Below are positions 52,347 to 61,140 of a DNA stretch of 64,000 nucleotides, piece by piece. The position numbers were made by a program, and so were the translations under genes. Under the pieces are notes generated by a model. It saw nothing but the letters and a program-made list of their open reading frames with translations. It did no database searches and was not told the DNA's origin. Origin of the DNA: Labrys miyagiensis (GTDB lineage Bacteria; Pseudomonadota; Alphaproteobacteria; Rhizobiales; Labraceae); NCBI RefSeq assembly GCF_030160835.1, contig NZ_BSPC01000021.1, forward strand, positions 31,575 to 95,574. Direction: 5' to 3'. Position 1 is the stretch's first letter, and each line of letters starts with the position of its first letter.

Positions 52347-53666
52347 ATGACAATGCAGAGCAGAAACCCCGAGACCATGGTGTTGCATGCTGGTCCGCGC
52401 ACGGATGGCGGGTCAGGAGCAGTGGTGGTGCCGATCTTTCAGACTACGGCCTACGAGTTCAAAAATACCGAGCATGCAGCCAACCTGTTCGCCCTCAAGG
52501 ACTTCGGCAACATTTATTCGCGGATCATGAACCCGACTTGCGATGCGCTTGAGCAGAAAATGACGACGCTGGAAGGTGGTGTTGCGGCGCTAGCGGTCAG
52601 TTCGGGACAAGCGGCGACGGCGCTGTCGATTCAGAACCTTTGCCGACCCGGCGACAACATCGTGAGCTCCACCGACCTTTACGGCGGTAGCTGGAACCTG
52701 TTCGCCAACACATTGCCTTCCTTGGGAATCACAGTGCGTTTCGCCGACCCGGCCGACCCGGAGTCGTTTCGCGCGGCCACCGACGAGCGAACTCGCGCCT
52801 ACTATGCCGAGACTTTGCCCAATCCGAAGCTCACCGTATTTCCGATCGGCGAGGTAGCGAAGATCGGGCGCGACCTCGGCGTGCCATTGATCATGGATAA
52901 CACGGCGGCGCCTATCATTTGCCGGCCATTCGATCACGGCGCCGCGGTCGTGGTCCACTCGACGACCAAATATATTGGCGGGCACGGCACGTCGATAGGC
53001 GGCATCATCATCGATGGCGGCAATTTCGACTGGTCCGCCCAGCATGGGCGCTTTCCCACGTTGAACGAGCCCGATCCCAGCTATCATGGCGCGGTATGGA
53101 CCGAAGCGGTGAAACCACTTGGGCCCATCGCCTATATCATCCGTGCAAGAGTGGTCTTGTTGCGGGATTTGGGTTCGAGCCTCAGTCCATTCAACGCTTT
53201 TCAATTCATCCAAGGTTTGGAGACACTGCCGCTCAGGATGCGCGAGCATTGCCGAAACGCTGCACAGGTAGCTTCCTATCTACAGCAACATTCTGCGGTC
53301 GCTCGCGTCATCTACCCAGGTCTTCATGAGGACGCCGTACAGGCGAACCGCGCCAATACCTATCTCAGAGGTGGTCACGGCGGTCTTGTCGGCTTCGAGC
53401 TGAGCGATGGCAGCGCGGCAGGCGCGAGATTTATCGATGCGCTTAAGCTCTTCTATCACGTCGCTAACATTGGCGACGTGCGCTCGCTGGCCATCCATCC
53501 GGCAAGCACCACGCACTCACAACTCAGGCTCGCCGATCAACTCTCAAGCGGCGTGACACCCGGCTATGTGCGCCTCTCGGTGGGAATTGAGCACATCGAC
53601 GATATCATTTCCGATCTCGACCAGGCGTTGGCGGCGGCGACGCGACCAATGGCGACAGCGGCCTGA
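52347..53666 (+). CDS. metY: O-acetyl/succinylhomoserine sulfhydrylase-type PLP enzyme
   Basis: 439 residues from ATG 52347 after GGAGAAAGAAG. It shows the Cys/Met-metabolism PLP fold: ETMVLHAGPRTDGGSGAVVV, NIYSRIMNPTCDALEQKM, SGQAATALSIQNL, VSSTDLYGGSWNLF, PLIMDNTAAPII (Asp184) and VVHSTTKYIGGHGTSIGG (PLP lysine Lys208). The insert with HPASTTHSQL and the length match MetY/MetZ-type homocysteine synthases. It makes homocysteine from an acylhomoserine and sulfide. It is followed 84 bases later by a metA-type gene, so the two form a methionine branch. The exact acyl donor is not certain. Confidence 0.88.
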   Translation: MTMQSRNPETMVLHAGPRTDGGSGAVVVPIFQTTAYEFKNTEHAANLFALKDFGNIYSRIMNPTCDALEQKMTTLEGGVAALAVSSGQAATALSIQNLCRPGDNIVSSTDLYGGSWNLFANTLPSLGITVRFADPADPESFRAATDERTRAYYAETLPNPKLTVFPIGEVAKIGRDLGVPLIMDNTAAPIICRPFDHGAAVVVHSTTKYIGGHGTSIGGIIIDGGNFDWSAQHGRFPTLNEPDPSYHGAVWTEAVKPLGPIAYIIRARVVLLRDLGSSLSPFNAFQFIQGLETLPLRMREHCRNAAQVASYLQQHSAVARVIYPGLHEDAVQANRANTYLRGGHGGLVGFELSDGSAAGARFIDALKLFYHVANIGDVRSLAIHPASTTHSQLRLADQLSSGVTPGYVRLSVGIEHIDDIISDLDQALAAATRPMATAA

Positions 53667-53694
53667 GCTGCCCCCCATCTGCGCCCTCACTGCA

Positions 53695-53717
53695 GGCGGA
53701 CGCAAGCGGCGTCCGCC
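53695..53717. other. GC-rich hairpin between metY and metA
   Basis: GGCGGACGC (53695-53703), loop AAGCG, GCGTCCGCC (53709-53717): a perfect nine-base stem. No U-run follows on the plus strand, so it is more likely an attenuating or mRNA-processing structure than a terminator. Confidence 0.5.
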
Positions 53718-53750
53718 ACCCTCGACGCACAAGCAAGACGGATCGGCGGC

Positions 53751-54653
53751 ATGCCCATCATCCTTCCAAACGGCGTTACATCCGCAACATTGCTACGCTC
53801 CGAAGGCATCGAAGTTCTACACAGGTCTCCTCGACCTAGCTCGACGCTTCGCGTCGGGCTCCTCAACTTGATGCCGGAGATGAGCCGCACTGAGATGCAG
53901 TTTGCGCGTCTTCTCGGGTCCACTGACCGCTACGTTGAGATTGTGCTCGCAATGCCACCATCCTATCGATCTGACCGCGTTGAGACGGCGCACTATGAGC
54001 GTTGGAGCGAGACGTCGCTCCCGCGCCGGCTCGACGGCCTGATCGTGACCGGTGCACCACTGGAACTTCTAGCCTTTGAGGATGTCAGGTATTGGCGCGA
54101 GCTCGTTTGCATTTTCGACTGGGCAGCTCGCAACGTCGGCAGCTCGTTGTACGTTTGCTGGGGTGCCTCCGCGGCCCTCTATGCATTCCACGGCGTCAGA
54201 ACGAGGATCCTGCCGCAAAAGATCTCCGGCGTTTTTCAACAACACGTTGTGGAAGCAAAAGACCCATTAATGGCAGGACTGGCAGCGACCTTTCCTTGCC
54301 CTGTCTCACGACACGCCGAGGTCGAGACCCACAAGGTGCCATGGCAACGCGATCTTACCTGTCTGGCACAATCGGCGGAAAGCGGGCTCTGCCTCGTTGG
54401 CGACGCCGCCCGCAACGCGTATTACATGTTCAATCACCTCGAATACGACGCCGACACGCTGAAGCTTGAGTATTTGCGCGATCGCGCACGTCGGGCAGGC
54501 ACCACTTTCTCCCCAGAAACTCTCGGAAACCACAATATTGTGAATAAAGCTGGTCGGGACTGGCGCGAGCCTGCTGAGACGGTTTTTGCAAATTGGCTAG
54601 CGATCATTGCTGCGCAAGCTCAATCGGTCAGGGACGTCAACTACGTGGCATGA
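53751..54653 (+). CDS. metA: homoserine O-acyltransferase (MetA family)
   Basis: 300 residues. The class-I amidotransferase-like fold of MetA shows RVGLLNLMPEMSRTEMQFAR near the start, GLIVTGAPLELLAFEDVRYW, SSLYVCWGASAALYAFHG (nucleophile Cys136) and AYYMFNHLEYDADTLKLEYL (His229 and Glu231 of the catalytic set). It activates homoserine with succinyl- or acetyl-CoA as the first committed step to methionine. Together with the PLP enzyme upstream it makes a complete route from homoserine to homocysteine. Compared with E. coli MetA it is about ten residues shorter, mostly at the C-terminus. Confidence 0.88.
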   Translation: MPIILPNGVTSATLLRSEGIEVLHRSPRPSSTLRVGLLNLMPEMSRTEMQFARLLGSTDRYVEIVLAMPPSYRSDRVETAHYERWSETSLPRRLDGLIVTGAPLELLAFEDVRYWRELVCIFDWAARNVGSSLYVCWGASAALYAFHGVRTRILPQKISGVFQQHVVEAKDPLMAGLAATFPCPVSRHAEVETHKVPWQRDLTCLAQSAESGLCLVGDAARNAYYMFNHLEYDADTLKLEYLRDRARRAGTTFSPETLGNHNIVNKAGRDWREPAETVFANWLAIIAAQAQSVRDVNYVA

Positions 54654-54878
54654 TCGCTGCAAGAACAGTGCCTTGCCACCGACTCGACGCTTATTCTCGA
54701 CGATCACGGTCGGATTGGTCCGTCGTGAATTGTAAAAGATTGTCTCAGGTAGCGACGCGGCTAGGGTGTCCAAATTGCGCATAACGGGAAGGATGGGAAT
54801 TTGTTCGGGGCGGATTTCCTTTTTATCCCTTGCCTGCCCTCCGATCGTTCCAGAGCGAGCGGTCGAATAATCGGACCT

Positions 54879-56024
54879 TCATCGCAACTTGCGGAAGAAG
54901 GCGCAGATGTCTTTGGCCAGCAGCGCAGGCTGTTCCATGGCGGCGAAATGACCGCCGCGCGGCATTTCGGTCCAGTGCCGGACATCGTAGATGCGCTCCG
55001 CCCAGGCTCTCGGCGGGCGGGTAATTTCCTTGGGGAAGCGCGCATGGCCGAACGGCGGCAGGACGCGCCGACCCGGAACTATCAACGGGGGTGCGAGCGC
55101 ACGTTCCTTGTACAGCCGAAGGCCCGAGGTGATGTTGCCGGTGAACCAGTAGATTGAGATATTGGTCAGCAGTTCGTCTTTGGTAAAAACCGCCTCCACG
55201 TCGCCGCCGCAATCGCTCCAGGCCCGGAATTTCTCTGCAATCCACCCAGCCAGACCGATCGGCGTGTCAGTGAGCGCATAGCCGAGCGTCTGGGGACGCG
55301 TGCCCTGTATATGGGCATAGCCGCCCTCCACATCCACCCAGTGGGCGACCTCGGCAATGTAGGCCCGTTCTGCCTCGGTCAGCTCCGCGGCATCGACGGG
55401 CGGTTGCGGCATTCGGAAGATGAAGTTCTGATGGATGCCAGCAACATGCTCCGCATCGGCCAGCGCCACCGCCGTGGTGACCGCCGCGCCCCAGTCGCCG
55501 CCCTGCGCACCGTATCGCCCGTAGCCGAGGCCAGCCATTAGCTTAGCCCATAAAGTGCCGATTTGCGCTGGGCCCGTGCCCGCTCGAGATGGCCTTCCTG
55601 AAAAGCCGTAGCCAGGCAGCGAGGGGATCACTAGGTCGAAGGCGTCGGCTGCATCGCCGCCATGTGCAGCCGGGTCACTCAGCAACGGAATGACTTTCTC
55701 GAACTCGATGAACGAGCCGGGCCAGCCATGCGTGATTATCAAAGGCAGTGGATCAGGGCCCTTGCCCCGAACGTGGACGAAATGGATGTCCAGGCCATCG
55801 ATCGTGGCCATGAACTGCGGCAGAGTGTTCAGACGCGCCTCTTGCGTCCTCCAGTCGAACTCATTGCGCCAGTATCGCGCCAAGCCCTGCAACCAGGGCA
55901 GGTTGGTGCCCCAGCCGCCATCGTCGTCGTTGATCTCGTCCGGCCAGCGAGTGCGGTCGAGCCGAGAGTGCAGGTCAGCGATCGCATCGTCGTTTATGCC
56001 AATGCGGTAGGGACGGACATGCAT
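54879..56024 (-). CDS. epoxide hydrolase (EPHN + alpha/beta hydrolase)
   Basis: 381 residues from ATG 56024; the longer frame to 56216 has no ribosome-binding site. The N-terminal EPHN cap (RPYRIGINDDAIADLHSRLD, WPDEINDDDGGWGTNLPWLQ, YWRNEFDWRTQEARLNTLPQ) is followed by the hydrolase core: oxyanion motif HGWPGSF (99-105), nucleophile Asp177 in YGAQGGDWGAAVT and the late histidine in MPRGGHFAAMEQP. These enzymes open epoxides to diols; some act on juvenile-hormone-like or xenobiotic epoxides. The substrate is unknown. It stands alone on this strand. Confidence 0.92.
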   Translation of the reverse strand: MHVRPYRIGINDDAIADLHSRLDRTRWPDEINDDDGGWGTNLPWLQGLARYWRNEFDWRTQEARLNTLPQFMATIDGLDIHFVHVRGKGPDPLPLIITHGWPGSFIEFEKVIPLLSDPAAHGGDAADAFDLVIPSLPGYGFSGRPSRAGTGPAQIGTLWAKLMAGLGYGRYGAQGGDWGAAVTTAVALADAEHVAGIHQNFIFRMPQPPVDAAELTEAERAYIAEVAHWVDVEGGYAHIQGTRPQTLGYALTDTPIGLAGWIAEKFRAWSDCGGDVEAVFTKDELLTNISIYWFTGNITSGLRLYKERALAPPLIVPGRRVLPPFGHARFPKEITRPPRAWAERIYDVRHWTEMPRGGHFAAMEQPALLAKDICAFFRKLR

Positions 56025-56251
56025 GGCTGGGCTCCACGATGGCTGGACGGCTGACGCCCGACGCTGCCACTTACTATAGGGCGCGGGTACGTGTTCGACC
56101 ACCTCCCCTAAGCCGACCGCGCGGCCCACACGCAGCGCCGCCAAATTCGCAGAACGGGATGTATGGAAGCTGCTTTGTCTTTGGACGGATGACACGCTCG
56201 GACTTTCTTCAGCCATCTTTGGCCTATCCCTCGAACCAATGGAGCTGAAGC

Positions 56252-56635
56252 TATGTCGGTCTATTCGGTTCCAGTCATGCTATCGAGGTTTATAGGTCGC
56301 TGGTAAGTGTGGCCAGCAAGTTGCCGCAACTCGGGCGTTTATTCTATGAAAGGGGAACTAGGATTTTAATCGAGAGGTTGGCCGATTATATTTTAAACCA
56401 AAATACGGCAGGTGTTCTGAAGGTACCCGATCTGGAAATGGCGGCGCAGCAATTCCTAAGTCTCGTTCGCGGAAACTTGCATTTGCGTGAAGTTCTTTCG
56501 AATGAACCTTGCTCGGAAACCGAAAGGGAGAGACTGATTGACACCGGCGTTGCGCTCTTTCTCTCGGGGTATGGCGCCCTGCCCCTCGGCCGTGTGACGC
56601 CGTTGGGAACGGCGGCCAACTCGGAAAAACATTAG
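56252..56635 (+). pseudogene. TetR-family regulator, C-terminal remnant
   Basis: The plus strand reads YVGLFGSSHAIEVYRSLVSV, ASKLPQLGRLFYERGTRIL and QFLSLVRGNLHLREVLSNEP, closely parallel to residues about 115-225 of the intact TetR protein at 59341-60018. The whole DNA-binding half is missing; an in-frame stop precedes the first residue. It flanks the ClC gene on the side opposite to the intact regulator, as if an older copy of the tetR-ClC arrangement had decayed. Confidence 0.75.
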
Positions 56636-56873
56636 AGCGCACTCAACGCGCCAGACGGGCTGCCGCGGCAGTTGGACAGCGAAGCTTTCGACAATGCGTA
56701 TATCTATGATGAAGTTGCCAATCTTGAGACTCATGACATTAATCAAAGGTAAGCAAGCTGCCTTGATGTCGCGCCGACACCATCCGGATCGAGATAAGAA
56801 CTAATAAGCCTGTGATGATGGCATCGGCCAAACTAACAATGACTCTCAATTGTGAGCCGACTCCGATATGAGA

Positions 56874-58727
56874 TCAGCTCTTATCGACGATGCGTGTTGT
56901 GTCCATGATCGCACGGGTGGGGGGCGCAGGCGCAACGCTCCCTGCAGGAGCGGTCCTTGATGCCGGCGCCTTGCGGAAAATCGAAGTCCTATGCCGGTCT
57001 TCCATCTGGAGCTTTGCCCTGACCCGCATCAGATCCTTCCAGCCGATATAGCCGATCAGGCGATTATCACTACGGGACACTACTGGAAGGTGGGCTACAT
57101 TGACCAATGATAAACGGTCGGCAAGGCTTTCCAGATATTCATCCGGATAGGCGAGGGTAATCTTGGCCCCGGCGAGCAACTCACCAAGTGGTGTCTTGCG
57201 ATGCTTTCCAGCACGGCGCCAGCGCAGGATCGCCGGAGGATCGATGACGCCCAGGACATGGTTGCTCGCATCGACTACCGGAAAGCTTGGATGCGTTGCC
57301 TGTGGGCTGGTGAGGAAAGCCGCCGCCGCATGCAGGGTCATGCTTGCGGGCACGGACTCCACCGGCGTAGTCATCACTTCGTTCACCCGCCGGAGGGCAA
57401 ACGGATCGATGCGGTATTCGCGCACGATGTGATGGCCGCGACGGGCGATCTTTTCCGTCAGGATCGAGCGCTTCATCAAAAGAACAGTGGTGAGGTGCGC
57501 TGCGCCACAGGCGGCGATGAGGGGCAAGAGCACGTGGGTATTGCCCGTCAATTCCACGGCAAAGAATGTTGCTGTCAATGGCGAGCGCATCGTACCCCCC
57601 ATTGTAGCGGCCATAGCAAGAAGCGGCCAGAAGCCGGAAGGCGCTTGCGGCAAGAATCCCGAAAGCGCGGCTCCCATTGCGCCTCCCATGATGAGAAGGG
57701 GGGCCAGCACACCGCCCGATGTCCCTGATCCGAGCGCAACAGACCAGATGATAGCCTTGACGACTAGGAGAAGCAGAGCCGCTTGGGCGAGCGTATTGCC
57801 TTCCAGCATGGAGGCAATATTGTCATAGCCGACGCCCAATGCGCGCGGATCGACCAGGCCGCCGAGGCCGACGACCAGGCCCCCCAGGAGCGGCCACCAC
57901 ATCCAGTGGATTGGCAGCTTGAGGAAGCCATCCTCGCAGGCATAGACCATTTGGGTCAGGATACCCGACAAGAGCCCGGCCATGACACCGATCAACACCC
58001 AACCGCCAAGTTGGAGGACGCTGACTGCGACGCTGCCATCAAAGGCAAACAGCGGCGAGGGCATATGCAGCAAGGAACGCTCCACCCCGGCAACAATGGC
58101 GGCCACTGCAACGGGAATGAAGCTGCGGGGCGACCATTCGAACAAAAGAAGTTCGACCGCCAGCATGATGGCCGCGATCGGGGTGCCGAACACGGCTGTC
58201 ATGCCAGCGGCAGCACCGGCGACAAGCAAGGTTTTGCGCTCATTGTCGCTGACAGGAAGCATCTGGGCGATGAGGGAGCCAATCGCACCGCCGGTCATGA
58301 TGATCGGGCCCTCCGCACCAAAGGGGCCACCAGTGCCAATGGCAATCGCCGAAGAAAGTGGCTTGAGGATTGCGACTTTCAAACTCAGTTTCGACTGTCC
58401 CAGCAAGATGGCCTCGATCGCCTCGGGAATGCCATGTCCACGGATCTTTTCGCTACCATAGCGCGCGATCAAGCCAATAAGCAGCGACCCGGCTACCGGA
58501 ATCAGCACCACCCATAGACCGAAGGGTGATTGCGAAGGCCCCACGTCTGCCAGGCTGAAACGCCCGAAATAGGCGATGTTGGTTGCCAGTCGGATCAAAT
58601 TGATCAGAGCGACAGCAGCAGCCACGCTGGCCGTACCGACGATGATTGCAATGCTGGCGACAATGAGAACACGAGTGTCCGTCGTGAAATCACCCAAGCG
58701 ACTATGGCTGTCTTTCTTAGTTTTCAT
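56874..58727 (-). CDS. ClC-family chloride channel/antiporter with two CBS domains
   Basis: 617 residues from ATG 58727; an ATG at 58808 is in frame but lies inside the operator palindrome. Ten or more membrane segments carry the ClC filter motifs: GHGIPEAIEA (GxGIPE), GTGGPFGAEGP with the gating glutamate, and GSGTSGGVLAPLL (GxFxP region). After the channel there are two CBS domains (VNEVMTTPVESVPASMTLHA and YLESLADRLSLVNVAHLPVV). It moves Cl- in exchange for H+ or as a channel in the inner membrane. Expression is probably set by the TetR protein next door: a 37-bp palindrome identical in core to that before tetR lies just upstream. Confidence 0.92.
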   Translation of the reverse strand: MKTKKDSHSRLGDFTTDTRVLIVASIAIIVGTASVAAAVALINLIRLATNIAYFGRFSLADVGPSQSPFGLWVVLIPVAGSLLIGLIARYGSEKIRGHGIPEAIEAILLGQSKLSLKVAILKPLSSAIAIGTGGPFGAEGPIIMTGGAIGSLIAQMLPVSDNERKTLLVAGAAAGMTAVFGTPIAAIMLAVELLLFEWSPRSFIPVAVAAIVAGVERSLLHMPSPLFAFDGSVAVSVLQLGGWVLIGVMAGLLSGILTQMVYACEDGFLKLPIHWMWWPLLGGLVVGLGGLVDPRALGVGYDNIASMLEGNTLAQAALLLLVVKAIIWSVALGSGTSGGVLAPLLIMGGAMGAALSGFLPQAPSGFWPLLAMAATMGGTMRSPLTATFFAVELTGNTHVLLPLIAACGAAHLTTVLLMKRSILTEKIARRGHHIVREYRIDPFALRRVNEVMTTPVESVPASMTLHAAAAFLTSPQATHPSFPVVDASNHVLGVIDPPAILRWRRAGKHRKTPLGELLAGAKITLAYPDEYLESLADRLSLVNVAHLPVVSRSDNRLIGYIGWKDLMRVRAKLQMEDRHRTSIFRKAPASRTAPAGSVAPAPPTRAIMDTTRIVDKS

Positions 58728-58800
58728 CTGAAAGTCTTCAATCAAGAGGTTGCCTGCGCAAATTACCGCATTGAACTTGCCGACAGCGGGGCTCTGGCGA

Positions 58801-58837
58801 AGCATCATTTATATCGTTCCACGATATAAATGATGCT
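58801..58837. promoter_or_regulatory. TetR operator upstream of the ClC gene
   Basis: AGCATCATTTATATCG (58801-58816), TTCCA, CGATATAAATGATGCT (58822-58837): 16-bp perfect arms. Counting the T/A pair inside, the core TTTATATCGT-N3-ACGATATAAA equals the core at 60058-60096. It lies at the expected promoter position for the ClC gene. Confidence 0.85.
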
Positions 58838-59340
58838 CACATAACTTGCAAGCTGACCGCCCGAGGAGCGCAGTCCCGCCGGAATGGGTTGTGTAGCCGT
58901 GTCACCATTCCTACCGCGAAGCGGCACTGCTCGTGCCCACCGCATCACTACCGGAGCGTAACTGCACCCCCGAGACCCGACCCTGATGTCAGGATCCGTC
59001 AGAAAATGCGATGACGGCCCGGTTGCCCATGGCGCACGGTGACGGGTTGAAGGCACGTCGCGGGATATGGTCTGAAACAGATTCAATGCAGATCGTGCCC
59101 GGGATCGTGTCGCGTAGAGTGGTGTAGCTGGGGCACGATCCACCCCCCGCTGACGTGAAGCCGATACACGTCTACCCCAACGAGCTCGAAGCTGTCGGTT
59201 AGGCGCTTCCAGTAGACGTTGGAGCCAATGGGTTTCTTGCTAGGCTTGCCGGTGCCGCCTCTTCCTCCGCCTCGATGCGAGCGGCCACCCGGTTCGGCCC
59301 GCCCTTCAGTGATGCAAATGGCGGTGGAGGCAAGCGGAAC
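58838..59340. other. intergenic region between ClC and tetR genes
   Basis: About 500 bases with no supported gene. Short frames on both strands lack motifs and starts. The left edge holds the ClC promoter and operator; the right part is the 3' side of tetR. Confidence 0.4.
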
Positions 59341-60018
59341 TCAGCCTTGCCGCGGCGGGGCCGCGTACCCCTTAAGAAAGAGCCTGACGCCGCTGGCGAT
59401 CACCTTGTCGATCTCTGCCGCGGACGGGGCCTGCGTGGACAGAACCTCGCGCAAATGCAGGCTGCCGCGCACCAGGCTCAGGAATTGTTCGGCGGCGAGA
59501 TCGGGATCGGGCACGTCAAGCAAACCCTCCTCGCTGCGGGTCGCGATGAAGGTCGCAAGCCGCTCCGTCAGCACCTTGGTACCATGCTCATAGAACAGGC
59601 GCCCGAGCTTGGGAAAGCGCGCGGAGACACTGACGAGGGACTTGTAGACCTCGATGGCGTGGCGCGAGCCGAACAGCCCGACATAATTGCGCGCCACCCG
59701 GGTGAGCACGGCCTCCATGGCGACGTGTTCGCTGGTCTGGCACCACAGATCCACCGCCGTCGCGGAGAGTTCTTCCACGATGAGTGTGGCGAACAAGGTC
59801 TCCTTGTCGCGGAAATGGAGATAGAGGGTGCCCTTGGACACGCTGGCATGCGTGGCCACCGCCTCCATGCTCACCGCATCATAGGGCTTGGCGAAGAACA
59901 GTCGCCGGGCGGCCCGCAGGATCTGTCTGGTCTTGAGATTCGGCCCGTTGTTCCTGACCTCCGCCTGCGGCAGTTTCGGGATTGAGACGGCGAGGGCCTT
60001 AGCATCGGTGCTGAGCAT
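59341..60018 (-). CDS. TetR-family repressor of the ClC/SPW gene set
   Basis: 225 residues from ATG 60018 after GAGAGGGA. The DNA-binding domain is typical: KTRQILRAARRLFFAKPYDA, VSMEAVATHASVSKGTLYLH, FRDKETLFATLI. The C-terminal domain (RNYVGLFGSRHAIEVYKSLV, FLSLVRGSLHLREVL) is of the AefR/TetR_C_39-like type. A 39-bp palindrome (60058-60096) lies just upstream between it and a divergent SPW gene, and the same core lies before the ClC gene 1.2 kb away, so the protein probably represses itself, the SPW gene and the ClC gene. The inducer is unknown. Confidence 0.9.
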   Translation of the reverse strand: MLSTDAKALAVSIPKLPQAEVRNNGPNLKTRQILRAARRLFFAKPYDAVSMEAVATHASVSKGTLYLHFRDKETLFATLIVEELSATAVDLWCQTSEHVAMEAVLTRVARNYVGLFGSRHAIEVYKSLVSVSARFPKLGRLFYEHGTKVLTERLATFIATRSEEGLLDVPDPDLAAEQFLSLVRGSLHLREVLSTQAPSAAEIDKVIASGVRLFLKGYAAPPRQG

Positions 60019-60057
60019 GAAAATCCCTCTCACAAGCCTGGGAGCACTCATCGGTGT

Positions 60058-60096
60058 GCTGGCAATTTATATCGTAATACGATATAAATTGCCAGC
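60058..60096. promoter_or_regulatory. TetR operator between tetR and the SPW gene
   Basis: GCTGGCAATTTATATCGT (60058-60075), AAT, ACGATATAAATTGCCAGC (60079-60096): a perfect 18-bp dyad. It lies 39 bases before the tetR start and 45 bases before the SPW gene start, so it can control both. Confidence 0.9.
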
Positions 60097-60141
60097 ATGA
60101 TCGCCGCCTGTCGAGCGGTGAGGAATGGAAGGGAGTGTTCG

Positions 60142-60507
60142 ATGGTACCTGTGATTTTCGAGGGCAAGCGCTTTCAGGACGTCATCCTGCTGTTGCTGGC
60201 CATTGCCTTATTCGCATCGCCCTGGGTGCTCGGCTTTGCCGATAACGAAATGGCCAAATGGGATGCCGGCGTGGTCGCCGTTATCCTGGCCTACATGGCC
60301 GCCGCCTCCCTCTCCGAAACCAGGCAGTGGGAGGAATGGGTGACGCTGGTGCTGGGCGCCTGGCTGATTGCCGCGCCCTGGGTTCTGCGTTTCATCACCG
60401 ATATCCCAGCCACCCGCGTGCATTGGGGCATCGGCGCGCTGACGATCATCGTCTCGCTATGGGCCGAATGGACCTACCGCCATCCGCCCAGGCTTTCGGC
60501 GCATTAG
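60142..60507 (+). CDS. SPW-repeat membrane protein
   Basis: 121 residues from ATG 60142 after GGAAGGGAG. Four hydrophobic helices in two repeats, each with the S/A-P-W motif: VILLLLAIALFASPWVLGFA and VTLVLGAWLIAAPWVLRFI, separated by DAGVVAVILAYMAAASL and followed by GALTIIVSLWAEW. This is the SPW family of small inner-membrane proteins, function unknown. Its gene is divergent from tetR with a shared operator, so it is likely co-regulated with the ClC gene. Confidence 0.9.
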   Translation: MVPVIFEGKRFQDVILLLLAIALFASPWVLGFADNEMAKWDAGVVAVILAYMAAASLSETRQWEEWVTLVLGAWLIAAPWVLRFITDIPATRVHWGIGALTIIVSLWAEWTYRHPPRLSAH

Positions 60508-60931
60508 GCTGCGGTGACCAGAGCGGTCAGTGTGCTTCAGAGCAAAGGGCACGATAAAGAAAACGAGGGCCGTGGAGGTCTGAGATCGTCAACCTTTCGG
60601 TCTTTCGGCCAAACGAAAGGGCGCTTTTGAACGAGGCGCACCTGGAGTGCGTCTACACGCGATCATCCGAGCGGGCGACCTATTTCAGAAGACGCCCATC
60701 ACAGATTTCATCATTGACGAGCGAGACCGGGGATTTCAGTTGGTCCGCTTCGGATTGGCTTATCGGGAATAGCGGACCTGTCTGATAACTGACTTTAAGC
60801 GACCTCCGGCCTCGCGTGGCCATAGGACAACCGCTGCAAGAAATACAACCGCTGCGCCTCGTTCGTGAACTGCTCTTGTCCTGACCCCTAATCCACGTTG
60901 GAGGAAAATCTCAGTGGCAGGTCACGGCGAG
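60508..60931. other. intergenic region after the SPW gene
   Basis: About 420 bases without a supported gene. It contains a weak stem (CCTTTCG ... CGAAAGG near 60592-60619) that could end SPW transcription, but no U-run is present. Confidence 0.4.
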
Positions 60932-61118
60932 TGTAAATCGGTTTCAAAGATTAGCCCCCGTCGGTCTAACGTTAACCTATTGATATTATGTGCAAAATGC
61001 TATGACGGATGGGGACAGGATCGGTACCGATCGTGACCCCCTCAAATTCCAAACTATCGTGCTTTTTCAGCCGACTATGGTCGCGCCGTTAGGGGGCAAC
61101 CTTTGGCGCCGATTTACA
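60932..61118. mobile_element. 187-bp MITE-like element with IS21-type ends
   Basis: The left end reads TGTAAATCGGTTTCAAAGAT and then TAGCCCCC; the right end, in reverse complement, reads TGTAAATCGGCGCCAAAGGT and then TGCCCCC. About 20 of 28 positions match. The interior has no gene, only the palindrome GATCGGTACCGATC plus GTGACCCC (61020-61040). The ends resemble those of IS21-family elements (see 10948), so it may be a non-autonomous derivative. Confidence 0.55.
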
Positions 61119-61140
61119 CGTAGCTGATTGGGTTGCCCGC

